DNA of 64,000 nucleotides, taken from assembly GCA_964035015.1 (NCBI GenBank), contig OZ036007.1, positions 13,000,141 through 13,064,140 of the forward strand, given 5' to 3'. This stretch comes from Corallium rubrum. Taxonomy: Eukaryota > Cnidaria > Anthozoa > Scleralcyonacea > Coralliidae. The translations under genes were made by a program, and so were the position numbers. Position 1 is the stretch's first letter, and each line of letters opens with the position of its first letter. Shown here piece by piece: positions 36,412 to 47,759 of the stretch. Under the pieces are notes generated by a model. It made no database searches and had not been told where the DNA came from. It saw only the letters and a list, made by a program, of their open reading frames with translations.

Positions 36412-37365
36412 GTAAAAGTAATTTATCCCTTTAATATTTTAATCTAGGATTGAGCCGTTGAATATAGCCGCGTATACATATCTATACATATTCTATATAC
36501 ATGCCCGCGAGAAATTTGGTATAATACAAGTATAATATTTGGCATTTCACCTGATTAAAATACATCAGAAATATATGGTGAATGAAAATTTCGAGCATCA
36601 AATCTTCAGAGAACGCTGTAGCAACAACAACATACCCATAAACAAAGGTCATTATCAGAAATTTGGGACAAGATGGTGGCGCGCGTGCGTATTAAGGACC
36701 ACAATAATGGAGATTCTCAACAGTAAATAATGAGAGCACATAATAATTCAAATTTTGCTTAAACGGTGACATATTTCTTCTTCGCCCGACTCCAATTGAC
36801 TTCAGCACGGACTAAGGAACAATTATAACTAAAAAACCTTTGCTTACTCCGACGACAAAGTACTTCCCTAGCTCGTCTTATTTTTGCACTGAAAGCGCCA
36901 CTATATCCATAGTGCTAGCCATAGTAATCTTTGCAAACAGGTTCTAGAAATTGACCAAATTGACCAACAACGTTACGAGAGATGCGAAGTGCCCGACTCG
37001 CGTTGCATTCGGCATGAGTCAGTCTACTTCGAGAGCACATAAAGGTCCTCATTTATCTCTAGAATTGTACTTCCAAAAGCGTTTGAACTTGCTCGATTTC
37101 ACAGTCCTTATCGTCGTTTACAGGTTGTTTATATATACATACATGCACGATTTAGGCGAATTCTAAAGAACTCAATGACCTGAATAATGAGAAACACTAG
37201 AATACGGTAGAATCACACTCATTATAAATTGTAGAATACATAATTATATTATTTGGCGAGTATAGTCGCTGACCGAGAGCAGCAGCACAAATCACCCAAA
37301 TTTCTGATGTTTCCAAAAATGTGTTAATTGGTACATCCTAATTTTTATGAGTATTTCATTTTCAG
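36412..37365. other. intron of gene copy B
   Basis: Bounded by the PAN-exon donor and the EGF-exon acceptor (catttttcag-type, at 37356-37365). It contains transposon T2 copy 2 (36648-37308). It is about 950 bp, against about 5.3 kb in copy A, where the LINE and part of the duplication have inflated the intron. Confidence 0.6.
36648..37308. mobile_element. TIR transposon/MITE family T2, copy 2
   Basis: Ends CATTATCAGAAATTTGGGAC and its complement (cccaaatttctgatg). The body is the reverse complement of 23000-23060 plus 23490-24094, without the 420-bp nested insertion found there, so it preserves the empty site. Confidence 0.7.
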
Positions 37366-38100
37366 GACAATTCAATAAAATTCCCTAACTGTAGATCTGG
37401 ATGGGATTGTTGCAAGGATTCTTACCCTTGTCTCAACGGTGGAACATGTGAATCTGCCCTCAGTCCAACAAACTACACAACACACCGCTTCAGATGCAAG
37501 TGTCTTGATGGTTATACAGGAAAACGTTGCCAACATTATGCACACAAGTCATGCCGAAGTTATATGAATGACAGTCGGGTTCCCGGAAAGTTCAGGGTGT
37601 TCGATGATAACATGAAACCTTTTGAAGTCTTTTGTGATTTCGACTTACATTCAACCATGACTTGGACGCTTGTTCAATCATACCAACTTCAATAAATAAC
37701 GATCAATTCAAAAAATCCTTCCTTGAGGATGATCCAGTAAACCAAGACACTCCTGTCTGGGACTCCTACCGCCTTTCAAAATCCAGAATGGAATCCATTC
37801 AACAAGATTCTAGTAAATGGCGCGTGACATGTCAGCATGATAGTGATGGTGTGGTGTACACAGATTACGTTCAGGCTGCCAACGATAAAATTAATGTCTT
37901 GACGCATGAAGGTAGTGCATGCAAAGAAGTTGAATATATTGACATTCGTGGACAGAACTGTACAAACTGCACGACCAAGGTGTGGCAAACAATATTCCCC
38001 CGTTATCCACTACATATTTTCACTGTTAAGACGGCTTGTACATTTCAACCAAGTGGTGGCCGGTATTGCAAAAATGTGGGTGGCGAAGATAATTTTGGCT
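37366..38100 (+). pseudogene. gene copy B, EGF plus fibrinogen-like exon (5' part, broken)
   Basis: Starts GAC AAT TCA after the acceptor and encodes the EGF-like repeat (CLNGGTCES, CKCLDGYTGKRC) and the start of the fibrinogen-like domain (FEVFCDFD, WTLVQSYQL). A stop (TAA, 37693-37695) follows because the local sequence is 2 bp longer than in copy A. The remainder reads on in the shifted frame (DSYRLSKSRM, YTDYVQAANDKINV, EYIDIRGQNC) up to GEDNFG. There the exon is cut by the insertion of a LINE at about 38101. The last codons, including the stop, lie at 41617-41692. Confidence 0.8.
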
Positions 38101-38366
38101 TGTTTTGTTTTGTTTTGTTTTGTTTTGTTTTGACAACTTTATTGGGAATAGCTAGATTTAAATTACATACTAACAGAAAAAAACAAAACAAAAAAAAGGA
38201 AAACAAAAAAACAAAAAAACTAGCTATTAGACCCAAAAGGGCAAGTGCGAACGGGACCGATGGACCCATGCAAGGCACCGCCCCTAGGGTAAAAATAAAT
38301 AAATAAAAAAAAATTTATATCTAATTATGAGAAAACGAATTATTTACATGTATAAATTGAAGTTAA

Positions 38367-40550
38367 TTAATGGCCAGATGCTCTATGGCATGAGCAGGTT
38401 CTTACTAAGGACCAAGTACAAAGTCTATCAGGATCGAAAGTTGAATGTAAAAGATTAACCATTCTTTGGTGGACAAAGTGTTGAAAAGATTTAGAGCTAG
38501 AAAATACACTTTCAGTTGCCAAGGTATGAATAAAGTTCCATAATTTAACGATACGATTAAAATAGGAGCCCTGAAACAAACTGGTCTTACATAGAGGAGT
38601 TCTCAGATTCAAGGAGTTGCTTTGTTTTGTGCGGCCATGAGATATTAGGGTTACAAAGTTATACACATTCAGGTCAGTGTTACCATGCAGGCAATTATAA
38701 AAAAATACTAGGACTTTCTGCTCTCTGTCGTAGACTAGCGGCAGCAGATCCAGGGTGACAAGCCTTTCTTTATACGATATTTCACCACGGCGAGTTCTAA
38801 GAATCCATCTCGTGGCCCTCCTCTGAACACGCTCAATTTTTTCCTTGAGGCAGGACTGGGTCGGGGACCAGACTTGTGTCCCAAAGCAAAGTTGCGATTT
38901 GACAAACGATAAATACAGTGTCCGCCTGACTGTCACATCCGTCAAAAGTGGACAGCTCCGCTTAAGTAGTCCAAGGAGCTTATTGGCTTTAGCTACAATG
39001 ACGTGCACATGTTTATCCCATGAAAGGGTGCTAGTAATAATCACTCCAAGATCTTTCTCTTCTGAGACACGCTCAAGCGGTACTTGATTAAGGCTGTAAT
39101 TATATGTCAAAGGGTTTCTCTTCCGTGTCACTGTTAGCGCTTTACACTTAGACGCATTAAAGCGGATGTTGTTTCGCTTTGTCCACTCGTCCAAGCGTGA
39201 TAGAGTATTCTGTAAGGCTATACAATCATATGCGGACGTTATACTACGATAGATTTTAGTATCGTCGGCATATAGCGCAACCATCGCTCCACCTTCCACT
39301 ACGTTCGGTAGATCGTTTATGAAAATCGTGAACAATAGTGGGCCCAGGAGGCTCCCTTGGGGAACACCAGAGGTGACAGGTGTCCAGTGTGAGGCAGCAC
39401 CGTCCACAACGACTCGTTGTACTCGCCCTGTTAAACAATCAGTAAACCAAGATAACAGCTGACCTGACACCCCGTATGCATTCAACTTGGCCAGGAGGAT
39501 TTTATGGTCAACGCTGTCGAAAGCTTTGGCAAAATCCAAATAAATCAAATCTGTTTGAATGTTTTTGTCCAAGTACTGACCAATTGTATGGAGCACCGAC
39601 AATAGCTGCGTCACGCATGATCGATTTTTTAAAAACCCGTGCTGTATCTCAGTTATTGAGTGACTTAGATGTTCGTATAGGCGAGATAGCACACAACGTT
39701 CTAATACTTTGCTTATTATAGGCAGTAGTGATATCGGGCTATAGTTTTCCGCAGGCTCTTTCGAGTCCTTTTTATGTATCGGTGTTATATGAGCAGATTT
39801 CCACTCGCTCGGGATACGTCCACTGCGAAGTGATTGATTAAAGATTGCACACAAGCTCGGGGCAATTTGATCGCTACATTCTTTCAGGAGACGTGAGGGT
39901 ATACCGTCGGGACCGCCAGCTTTGTTCGAATTTAGCTCTTTCAGATATTCCCTGACTTCGTCAACAGAGACTTCAATGTGCGAAATTTCCATATTGGTGA
40001 TGTTAATTAAATCAAAATCATTGTTTACATCTGGAGCAGCGGCCCGAAAAACGGAAGAGAAAAACTTATTAAAGAGCTCTGCTTTTTCGGCCGCTTTCAC
40101 AGCTGTATCTCCCATGAAGGAAATTATAGAGTTGGCACCAATCCTACCACGCAGAAATGCTTTGTGGTAGTTCCAAAAGAGCTTTGGATTATCCTTAAGA
40201 CCGGTTTCAATTTTAGCCAGATATTGTCGATGTTTCTCTCGGACTAGTATCTTAACTTGCTGGCTTAGATTTCTAAGTTTCTGCTTACGTTCCGGTGTTT
40301 TGTTCTTACGGAACTGCCTAAGCGCTGCATATTTTTTGCGTATCAGGTGGCGCACTTCACCGTCTATCCAAGAAGGAGAGTTTTTGTCGTAAACTGTTTT
40401 CACAGGAATGTGAGCTTTTACAGCGGTCAAAAACAAATCCTTCCAATTAGACCAATGCTCATCAATGTCATCCGAGGCAACGATATCAAAGGGAACTCTC
40501 CCAAGAGAGTCCCTCAGGTCATTAAAGTTCCCATTCTTATAATCAAACAC
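38367..40550 (-). CDS. LINE reverse transcriptase region of EN-RT polyprotein
   Basis: A long uninterrupted frame of 727 codons. RT blocks in order: KAGGPDGIPSRLLKE (finger region), IPSEWKSAHITPIHKK, LDFAKAFDSVDH (catalytic Asp), SGVPQGSLLGPLLF, ALYADDTKIY (catalytic YADD) and LGVIITSTLSWDKHV. A thumb/C-terminal region with QRRATRWIL and VKLWNF follows. It copies the element's RNA at the nicked target site. The apparent first residue is a GTG; the true protein starts in the endonuclease ORF and the two were one polyprotein before a 1-bp deletion near 40612. There is no RNase H. The last gene of the element ends near 38367, followed by about 230 bp of 3' UTR and the tail. Confidence 0.9.
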   Translation of the reverse strand: MFDYKNGNFNDLRDSLGRVPFDIVASDDIDEHWSNWKDLFLTAVKAHIPVKTVYDKNSPSWIDGEVRHLIRKKYAALRQFRKNKTPERKQKLRNLSQQVKILVREKHRQYLAKIETGLKDNPKLFWNYHKAFLRGRIGANSIISFMGDTAVKAAEKAELFNKFFSSVFRAAAPDVNNDFDLINITNMEISHIEVSVDEVREYLKELNSNKAGGPDGIPSRLLKECSDQIAPSLCAIFNQSLRSGRIPSEWKSAHITPIHKKDSKEPAENYSPISLLPIISKVLERCVLSRLYEHLSHSITEIQHGFLKNRSCVTQLLSVLHTIGQYLDKNIQTDLIYLDFAKAFDSVDHKILLAKLNAYGVSGQLLSWFTDCLTGRVQRVVVDGAASHWTPVTSGVPQGSLLGPLLFTIFINDLPNVVEGGAMVALYADDTKIYRSITSAYDCIALQNTLSRLDEWTKRNNIRFNASKCKALTVTRKRNPLTYNYSLNQVPLERVSEEKDLGVIITSTLSWDKHVHVIVAKANKLLGLLKRSCPLLTDVTVRRTLYLSFVKSQLCFGTQVWSPTQSCLKEKIERVQRRATRWILRTRRGEISYKERLVTLDLLPLVYDREQKVLVFFYNCLHGNTDLNVYNFVTLISHGRTKQSNSLNLRTPLCKTSLFQGSYFNRIVKLWNFIHTLATESVFSSSKSFQHFVHQRMVNLLHSTFDPDRLCTWSLVRTCSCHRASGH

Positions 40551-40582
40551 TTGACGTTTTGCTGCTGTTGCTCGTTTGAACT

Positions 40583-41500
40583 TCAGCCGAATCCTAAACT
40601 CAGCAACATAATATCTGATGGAAATTTACCGTCTCGTGGATGGAAAGTCGAAACACCATCGATAATCTCAGGGCAATTGCTCAGTAGAAGATCAAGTTTA
40701 TTGCCTGCGATGTGGGTGGGTCCAGGGATGAATTGTTGAAAGAAATTATCCCCCATAATCTGATCACAGAATACGTTGTGATCAGCTCTAGAACCAATAT
40801 TTACAGGCGTACACTGATCCTCTAACCAGTCGAGTTCGGGTAGATTAAAATCCCCTACTAATACAATGCAACTAGACTCGCAGTTCGTTTGAAGCGAATA
40901 GTTCAAGTCAATAAGAGACTCAGGCACAGTGTCGGGGTGGTAAAAACAATATATTAATACTGGTTTACCTTGTCCTTTTCTGATCTCTACAACGACCAGT
41001 TCTGCTCCCCCTCTTTCAAGGTCTGGGCGTCTCAGAGCATGAATGTCAGCTTTTACAGCTATGAGAACTCCACCACCAGTCCGATCTTTTCTGTCTAGGC
41101 GGAAGATAGAATACTCCGGAATAATCTCGCTGTCCAAGACAGTGCGGTTGAGCCAGGTCTCGCATATACAAACGACATCAAAGTCCCCGCTGTAAACAAG
41201 CTGCTGCAATAATGTCATTTTGCAAATTTTGTTTGCGAAGCCTTCGGAGGTCACGAAAGCTTTCACACTCCTGGCATTTAGATACAAGGCACGCAGACTA
41301 TCACTCCAACGTTCAGGACCAGGATTCAGCGAAATATCCATGTAAATAGTCAGGTCAATGTCACGGTGAAGATCCGGCGGCGAACAACAAGTATAGCCGT
41401 GTTTGGTCCACTTCACTTGCTGTTGGCGAAGTGGGGCAAATATACGCCCCTGAGTTATTACTGGACGAATCGAGTGAGGATAGAATGCTTGTTTAGGTGA
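40583..41500 (-). CDS. LINE endonuclease region of EN-RT polyprotein
   Basis: Open on the minus strand from upstream of 41500 to 40583. Motifs in order: DISLNPGP, a phrase common upstream of the endonuclease in jockey-group LINEs; LYLNARSVK (domain start); FDVVCICETWLN (catalytic Glu); DRTGGGVLIAV; IYCFYHPD; VLVGDFNLPELDW (metal-binding loop); and FPSD before the expected catalytic His. A single missing base at about 40612, seen by reading both frames, separates this ORF from the RT ORF. The frame beyond would continue HYV.EFRIRL. The exact start is uncertain: the open frame runs past the likely 5' end of the element into flanking exon, and no ATG with good context stands out. Confidence 0.8.
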   Translation of the reverse strand, partial: SPKQAFYPHSIRPVITQGRIFAPLRQQQVKWTKHGYTCCSPPDLHRDIDLTIYMDISLNPGPERWSDSLRALYLNARSVKAFVTSEGFANKICKMTLLQQLVYSGDFDVVCICETWLNRTVLDSEIIPEYSIFRLDRKDRTGGGVLIAVKADIHALRRPDLERGGAELVVVEIRKGQGKPVLIYCFYHPDTVPESLIDLNYSLQTNCESSCIVLVGDFNLPELDWLEDQCTPVNIGSRADHNVFCDQIMGDNFFQQFIPGPTHIAGNKLDLLLSNCPEIIDGVSTFHPRDGKFPSDIMLLSLGFG

Positions 41501-41616
41501 AGAACTGCTCACATTGAGTTTCTCCAACACCACGGAAGCCCGAAAAGGCACGTTTGGTCGCCATTTTGGTCTGTCATAACATAACCCCAACTCTAAACAT
41601 AACCCTAACCTTCTCC

Positions 41617-41692
41617 GTAATCTCAAAACACAGCACACCGCTGCTCATCCAATTCAACATCAACAACTCAGACATGGTTTGGAGGCTACTAA
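41617..41692 (+). pseudogene. gene copy B, severed 3' end of last exon
   Basis: Reads SQNTAHRCSSNSTSTTQTWFGGY then TAA. Copy A ends CQNPAHRCSRNLTSTTQTWFGGY then TAA. Only about three codons around the insertion point are missing or altered. This stretch therefore proves that the LINE at 38101 to about 41616 landed inside the exon. Confidence 0.85.
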
Positions 41693-41759
41693 AGCCAACA
41701 GTCTATTCTTGCTTTAATAAACATTTTGAGTTTGGTAATTATCAGTAGCCGGTTATGTG

Positions 41760-42630
41760 TTTACGTCTGTTTGTCTGTTAAGCTATAACTAGAATATCTC
41801 AACAAATATTGAACAATTCTTTATGTAGCTTTGTCGAAGGTTTGGACATAGACCAAAACACCAACCCATTGAATTTTGGTTGAATTTGGTTGAGAACTGG
41901 ATGTAAATTTTAGAAAAAAATGGCTGTAACCTTCTCAGCAGAAGAACTGATTTAAAAAGACTTGATTGTGCGGAACCTTTAACAAAACCTTTCGCTGAAT
42001 TAACAAATAAGAATGGACTTGGCAGTTCCATTGTTTGTATAGAATAGAGCGGGACATGCAAAGTTTGTTGTGATTTCCCCCCCGTTAATATTACGAGTGG
42101 AATCAAGTATTTTATTAGTAGGTGCATGTGTAGGTTTGGTGCAGCTATCTCCTAATAACCCGCTAGCGTAGATATATGTAGTCTTTAAGTGCCATCTATA
42201 GTTTGTAATGTTAGTTTTGATAATCTTGAAACGTTTACTTTCGATTAAAACTAGCGTAATGGCATAGTCGGCTCGTGCTTCGAATCTTGTAATAATTATA
42301 TCTTTACTTTATTGTTGCTAAGGAACCTCGAATTTCCTTTGGTTTACTGAATAATTGCTTCAATAAATTTCTAGTTATTTCTTGTAGTCGTAAAATAATT
42401 TTTTCGAGCTTGTTATTTGGAATATAAATGTAAATCCTATATGAATCAACGTTAGTGGCAATATTATCAATGTAAATTTTAATAAGATATTTCACTTTCA
42501 TTGGACAAATTCTACAATTTGTGTACTTTCTGGTTTTTCTTTTTCCCCCTGGTATTTCGTGGAGAAGATCTCTTTTTTTTTGCTAAATATTTCATTCATC
42601 GTGAACTCATATGTTAATATTCTTAAAGAC
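41760..42630. other. non-coding, nothing recognised
   Basis: AT-rich sequence downstream of gene copy B. The short open frames are unrecognised. Confidence 0.4.
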
Positions 42631-42639
42631 TATTATTCA

Positions 42640-43440
42640 TTTGGGTCAAGTTTTTATTCGGGCAGACGTTTTTATTTGGGTTTACTATTTATTTGTGTTG
42701 ACTTTCTATTTGGGTTGACTTTTTATATTTGGGTTGACTTTCTCATATGGGTTAACTTCTTATTTCTGTTTTTTTGTGAGGACTTTTTATTTAAGGCGAC
42801 TTTTTATTCGAGTTTTTACTGAGTTTGGAGTTTGGACTAACTTTTTATTTGGGTTGACTTTTGATTCGGGCTGACATTTTTTTTGTTGACTTTTTATTTA
42901 GGTTGATTTATATTGGCGTTCACCTTTTTTTTAGATTGGCTTTTCATATTTGGGTTGAATTTTTATTGGGGTAGTCTTATTTTGAGATTGACCTTTTATT
43001 TGGGTTGACTTTCTATTTGGGTTGACTTTTAATTTGGGCTGACATTTTATTTGAGTTTACTTTCTATTTAGAATGATTTCTTATTTGGGTTGACTTTTTT
43101 ATTGGGATAGACTTATTTTTAGATTATTGACCTTTGATTTGGGTTAACTTTTTATTTGGGTTGACTTTTTATTTGGGTTATTTGGGTTGACTTTTTATTT
43201 GGGCTGACATTTTACTTGAGTTTACTTTCTATTTGGAATGACTTCTTATTTGGGTTGACTTTTTTTCAGGTTGACATTTTTATTTAGGTTGGCATTTCAT
43301 ATTTGGTCGAAGTTAAGGTAGACTTATTTTTAGATTGGCCTTTTATTTGGGTTAACGTTTTATTTGGGTTGACTTTCCATTTGGGTTGACTTTTTATTTG
43401 GGCCGACTTTTTATTTGGGCTGAACTTTTTGTTGAGTGTT
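42640..43440. repeat. TATTTGGGTTGACTTTT satellite, about 800 bp
   Basis: Imperfect tandem array of a unit of about 20 bp, TTTTTATTTGGGTTGACTTT, with variants (GGGCTGACA, GAGTTTAC, AGGTTGG). At 42927-43290 there is a longer-range order, with 'aatttttattggggtag' and 'gggatagacttatttttag' recurring about every 150-170 bp. Confidence 0.85.
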
Positions 43441-44308
43441 TACGTTTAATTTGGTTGATTGTATATCTAGTATGGAGTCTATGCACGTTTTCAGTCATGG
43501 CATAATTGGCGACTTATTGCCATACACTTCATGAGTTGTTTGAATGTAGCGTCTTAGTTACGAAACAGTTCATTTTCTGTGACGTAACGTCACATTCCCT
43601 CATTCGTGGGTATCTACATTTTTACTTGTAGATTTGACTTCAGCCATTTTGACAAACGTTACATCTCTATTTCGAAATAACTAGCCTATTGTGACGACAC
43701 GTAGCGTCACATTTACTCATTGGTAGATATTCGAGTGCGAATACATTGATCTAGAAACCGTTAAAGGAGAGGGTGCTAATCCCGACCTGGGTAAAATCCC
43801 TTATACGCAAGTTTACAAGACTGGTCAAATCTCGCATCGAGTTTATTTATATAGGAGTATGGTAGGTTAGGTCATTTGCCCAGCTAGGATTTTTGGGCAC
43901 TGGTAACTTATTGAACAAAATCTTTTCACCAAGAATGTGTTTTGGGTGAAAAAAAATACATAAATATACAATGGAAAGAGAAAATGCAGTTCAATAAAGC
44001 AAGAAAACTTTAAGGGGATGACAAGAACTATTAACTCGAAGGAAAAGCGTTGAGGAAAAGTCGAAAAGATTGAGAAAACCGAAAACGTACAGAACTGTCA
44101 CAACGACAACGAAACAGCGGAAGAGAAGAAAGTTATTTGCTTAGCAAAGAAAAGGGAAGATAACAAACTGAGGCAGTGAGAAAAACGGTAAATATGTATA
44201 CTACAGAGAGAAGGCAATGGGGAAGTGTAGTGCATGATTATAGCGAGAGAAACGGCATGGTTTAAAACAGCTGTTTTCTTAAAAGTCTAAACGTGAGTTT
44301 ATAATACG
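43441..44308. other. non-coding, nothing recognised
   Basis: Contains 'acgtagcgtcacat' and 'gacgtaacgtcacattc' (43580-43720) as a diverged direct repeat of about 120 bp. No gene is supported. Confidence 0.4.
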
Positions 44309-44590
44309 TGCACTGTAAAAACAAATTGGTTAAAATGACCAAAAAAAATTGGTCGTTTGGATGCATCTGAGACAACCAGTTTAAAATGGTCAAAACAACC
44401 AAAACAATAATTGGTCAAAACAACCAAAAAAGAATTGGTCAACATAACCAATTCTTTTTTGGTTGTTTTGACCAATTATTTTTTTGGTTGTTTTGACCAT
44501 TTTAAACTGGTTGTCTCAGATGCATCCAAACGACCAATTTTTTTTGGTCATTTTAACCATGTTAAAATGGTTAAATATAACCATTTAAAA
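44309..44590. repeat. hairpin of TTGGT/ACCAA words
   Basis: 44340-44445 is followed directly by its own reverse complement at about 44450-44555 (for example 'ttggtcgtttggatgcatct' and 'agatgcatccaaacgaccaa'). This is a near-perfect foldback of about 105 bp per arm centred near 44448. Confidence 0.85.
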
Positions 44591-44685
44591 TAGGTTAAAA
44601 TCACCATTGCACTGTTATTTGAAAGTAGTTAATTTAACTACAGAAACGTAGTTAAAAAAAAAAGGACAACTACAATTTTTGTGGT

Positions 44686-44810
44686 AATTTTAACTACATT
44701 TATTTAACCACACTTTTGTAGTAATTTTAACTACATTTATTTAACCACACTTTTGTAGTAATTTTAACTACATTTATTTAACCACACTTTTGTAGTAAAT
44801 ATAACTACAT
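44686..44810. repeat. 37-bp tandem repeat
   Basis: 'ttttgtagtaattttaacta' plus 'catttatttaaccacac' is repeated about three times, with diverged flanking copies from 44620 to 44900. Confidence 0.8.
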
Positions 44811-44971
44811 AAAATAACTGCACTTTTGTGGTAAATTAATTTAACCACTAAATTTAACCATTTATTTTACTAGAATTTAAAAGTAAATATAACTACATAT
44901 ATTTAACTACATTAGTACATTTCGGGGGTTAATTTAACTTGCACTTATTATTTACAAATTTTAAGATATTT

Positions 44972-45175
44972 ACAGACGATTTCACATCACTTTTGACAAA
45001 AGTGCATTCGAATATTTGCAAGTTCATTCGGATGTTCCCAAGCTCATTTGAACTGATGCATTTCATTGGCTACATGGAATTCAATACCTAATCAAATGCG
45101 TAAGTTGAAATAAACTTGCGAATATCCGAATGAAGTTCAGAAATTGTTGTTAAAAGTGATGTGAAATCGTCTGCA
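44972..45175. mobile_element. 204-bp MITE
   Basis: Inverted ends (t)(g/a)CAGACGATTTCACATCAC at 44973 and its complement ending at 45175. The interior has a second inverted pair (cgaatatttgcaag / cttgcgaatatccg). There are no genes. Confidence 0.65.
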
Positions 45176-45199
45176 ATTAAAAAAAAGTAATAAAGTTAA

Positions 45200-46330
45200 A
45201 CAATCTTGGCTGATAGGTGCATAAAATAGACATGCATAAAAAACTTTAATAATTTTAAACTAAACTAAGTTCTTTTAAAAATGTGTTGATAGCCCCTCTT
45301 TTCTTCGAATTGTTACAATTGTCCATCAATAATAAATATTGTTTCAATATACAAAAACCTGTTCCTTGACTAGGAAGGGTACTCCATATTAAAAATATAG
45401 CAGCTACCAACCAATAATGAAAGCAGCTAGATAATCATCCCCTCTGCAGCAATATAAATTAGGTCAAGGCATGACAAACTTCCTGACATAACATTAGTCA
45501 TGGCTCAACTGACTTTGCAATTTCAACATCAATTGATTCATCATTCTGATATAAGAAAAAAGAAAAGCATTAGAATTGCTCTAAGAGGTGCCCAGGCAGT
45601 GTAAAATATAATATATTGGGCAATATCAAATGAAAAAAAAGTGGTAAACTGTTGTGTTGATACTGCAAAAAAACAACAATCTTATCAGCTGCCACCTTTG
45701 ACAATTTTTTCATATGCATCTGATGTTACAAGCTGGGTACAACTGAAGATTACTTTTAGTGAATTCTGTTTTCACAATATTGAATTACAACACTTTCAAT
45801 AGAAAACACTCAGCTATCAGTGAATTTATGTAAATTTAAAATACTGTATTTGTACCCAGCTTGTGGTATCACTAACCCCCAAGTTACAGTAATTGGGCAC
45901 AGTATTAAAACAAGATGGGGGATGATGCTATAAAATTTGTGTTTTGCCAGAATTAGTAATACATTGTTATACAAAAGTATATCTTCTTCTGGTTATTTTA
46001 ATTACCTGTAAGTATTTTTATTAATCAAAACATATCATAAACTAAAATTTTGATTTTTTTGTGATTTTTGGTTGTCTAAATGTTCATTACCATTTAACCC
46101 ACTGATGCCTACAATAGACTGTCTGAGGAATCATCTGCTGATAAACAGAGTAAAACAATAAAGGGGGCATTTTTGGCTGGCTCAAGCAGCAATGGGTAAA
46201 TTAATCACTTGATCCAATGCCATTGCTACCTCCCCTTTAGAGAGTAAAATCATCTCATAATTTAAATTACTAGTATTTCAATATTAAACTTTATATAGAA
46301 AATATATTTAGGACTACTTTCCATCATATA
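45200..46330. other. non-coding, nothing recognised
   Basis: AT-rich single-copy-looking sequence. I see no open frames worth reporting. Confidence 0.4.
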
Positions 46331-46559
46331 CTGTATCACAGATGGGCTCTCCGTAATGACCTACTAGCTGACTAGCTTTCCACGGTTAAGAGTAAGGTTC
46401 CGTCCAAAGGTCACATACTCATACATTCTTCCTAACTACAAGATTGCAGTTACTGAACAAATAATTCGAACATAAAATTCTACGTCCCTAGCAAAATTCT
46501 TGTAGGGATGTTCAGTGATTGATGTACAAGGAATATGCAGACTGTATCTGCATACTACT

Positions 46560-46585
46560 ATACTAATACATATACATATATATAC

Positions 46586-46669
<84 letters not shown>

Positions 46670-46813
46670 ACATACTACCATTTGCGTTCAAGTGTTTAGT
46701 GTTTAGCGAGTAGTCAAACTTATAGTTGTCATTGGATAACATTTGTTTCAAAACCCGGAAATTACTAGTTATTCGCTAAACACTAAACACTTGAACGCAA
46801 ATGGTAGTATATG

Positions 46814-46873
<60 letters not shown>

Positions 46874-46900
46874 GTGTGTATATATATATGTGTGTATATA

Positions 46901-46970
<70 letters not shown>
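46560..46970. repeat. (TA)n arrays flanking a hairpin
   Basis: Long TA runs with TATG and TGTG interruptions at 46567-46665 and 46817-46970. Between them, 46672-46809 is an inverted repeat ('catttgcgttcaagtgttta' and its complement). The Tyr/Ile frames are artefacts. Confidence 0.9.
46672..46809. mobile_element. 138-bp hairpin MITE set inside (TA)n
   Basis: Arms of about 45 bp (tactaccatttgcgttcaag, then tgtttagtgtttagcgagta) around about 50 bp of loop. The flanks on both sides are TA repeats, as expected for an element that targets TA. Confidence 0.7.
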
Positions 46971-46971
<1 letters not shown>

Positions 46972-47162
46972 CAAATAGAAAATCGCTTGCGTGTCTCTGT
47001 ACTGTGATACAAACACGAATGACGTGATTTCAACCGGAAAAAATGCCTAGTGGAAACACGAGGCGAAGCCGAGTGTTTTCACACATTTTTTCCGGTTGAA
47101 ATTGCATCATTCGTGTTTGTATCACAGTACAGAGTCACAAAAGCGATTTTCTATTTGTTTTA
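46971..47162. mobile_element. 192-bp hairpin MITE
   Basis: Inverted ends AACAAATAGAAAATCGCTT and complement; the arms continue through 'tctgtactgtgatacaaaca' and 'ttcaaccggaaaaa'. It adjoins the (TA)n array on the left. Confidence 0.75.
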
Positions 47163-47394
47163 TAAAATAAGTAACCGTTTTACGAGGTAAAAAACCAAGG
47201 AGAAGCCACCAAAGTGACCGAGACTCAGCTGACGAATGATGGCGTAATCAAATAAATACGCCAGTGATTACGTGAGATTTAACCAAACAGAGCATGCGTT
47301 GTACAATATAAAATGAAAATGACGTCAAACGTGTCTCTGTACTCTGAGTGAAAATGGCTCTCGTCCAATCAGAGCGTGCGTAGCATACCTGTTA

Positions 47395-47755
<361 letters not shown>

Positions 47756-47759
47756 CCAA

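Larger units (their letters stand above)
38101..41616 (-). mobile_element. nearly intact LINE (CR1/L2-like) inserted in gene copy B
   Basis: Minus-strand non-LTR retrotransposon with an endonuclease-RT polyprotein and a (TGTTT)n 3' tail on the plus strand (38101-38131), the kind of short tandem tail typical of CR1/L2-type elements. The 5' boundary near 41616 is set by the resumption of exon homology. I see no clear target duplication. Only one frameshift interrupts the polyprotein, so the insertion appears young compared with the LINE at 10130-13142. Confidence 0.88.

Noticed and set aside
39256..40170. Plus- and minus-strand short ORFs over the LINE
   Set aside because: Shadows of the 727-codon reverse-transcriptase frame.
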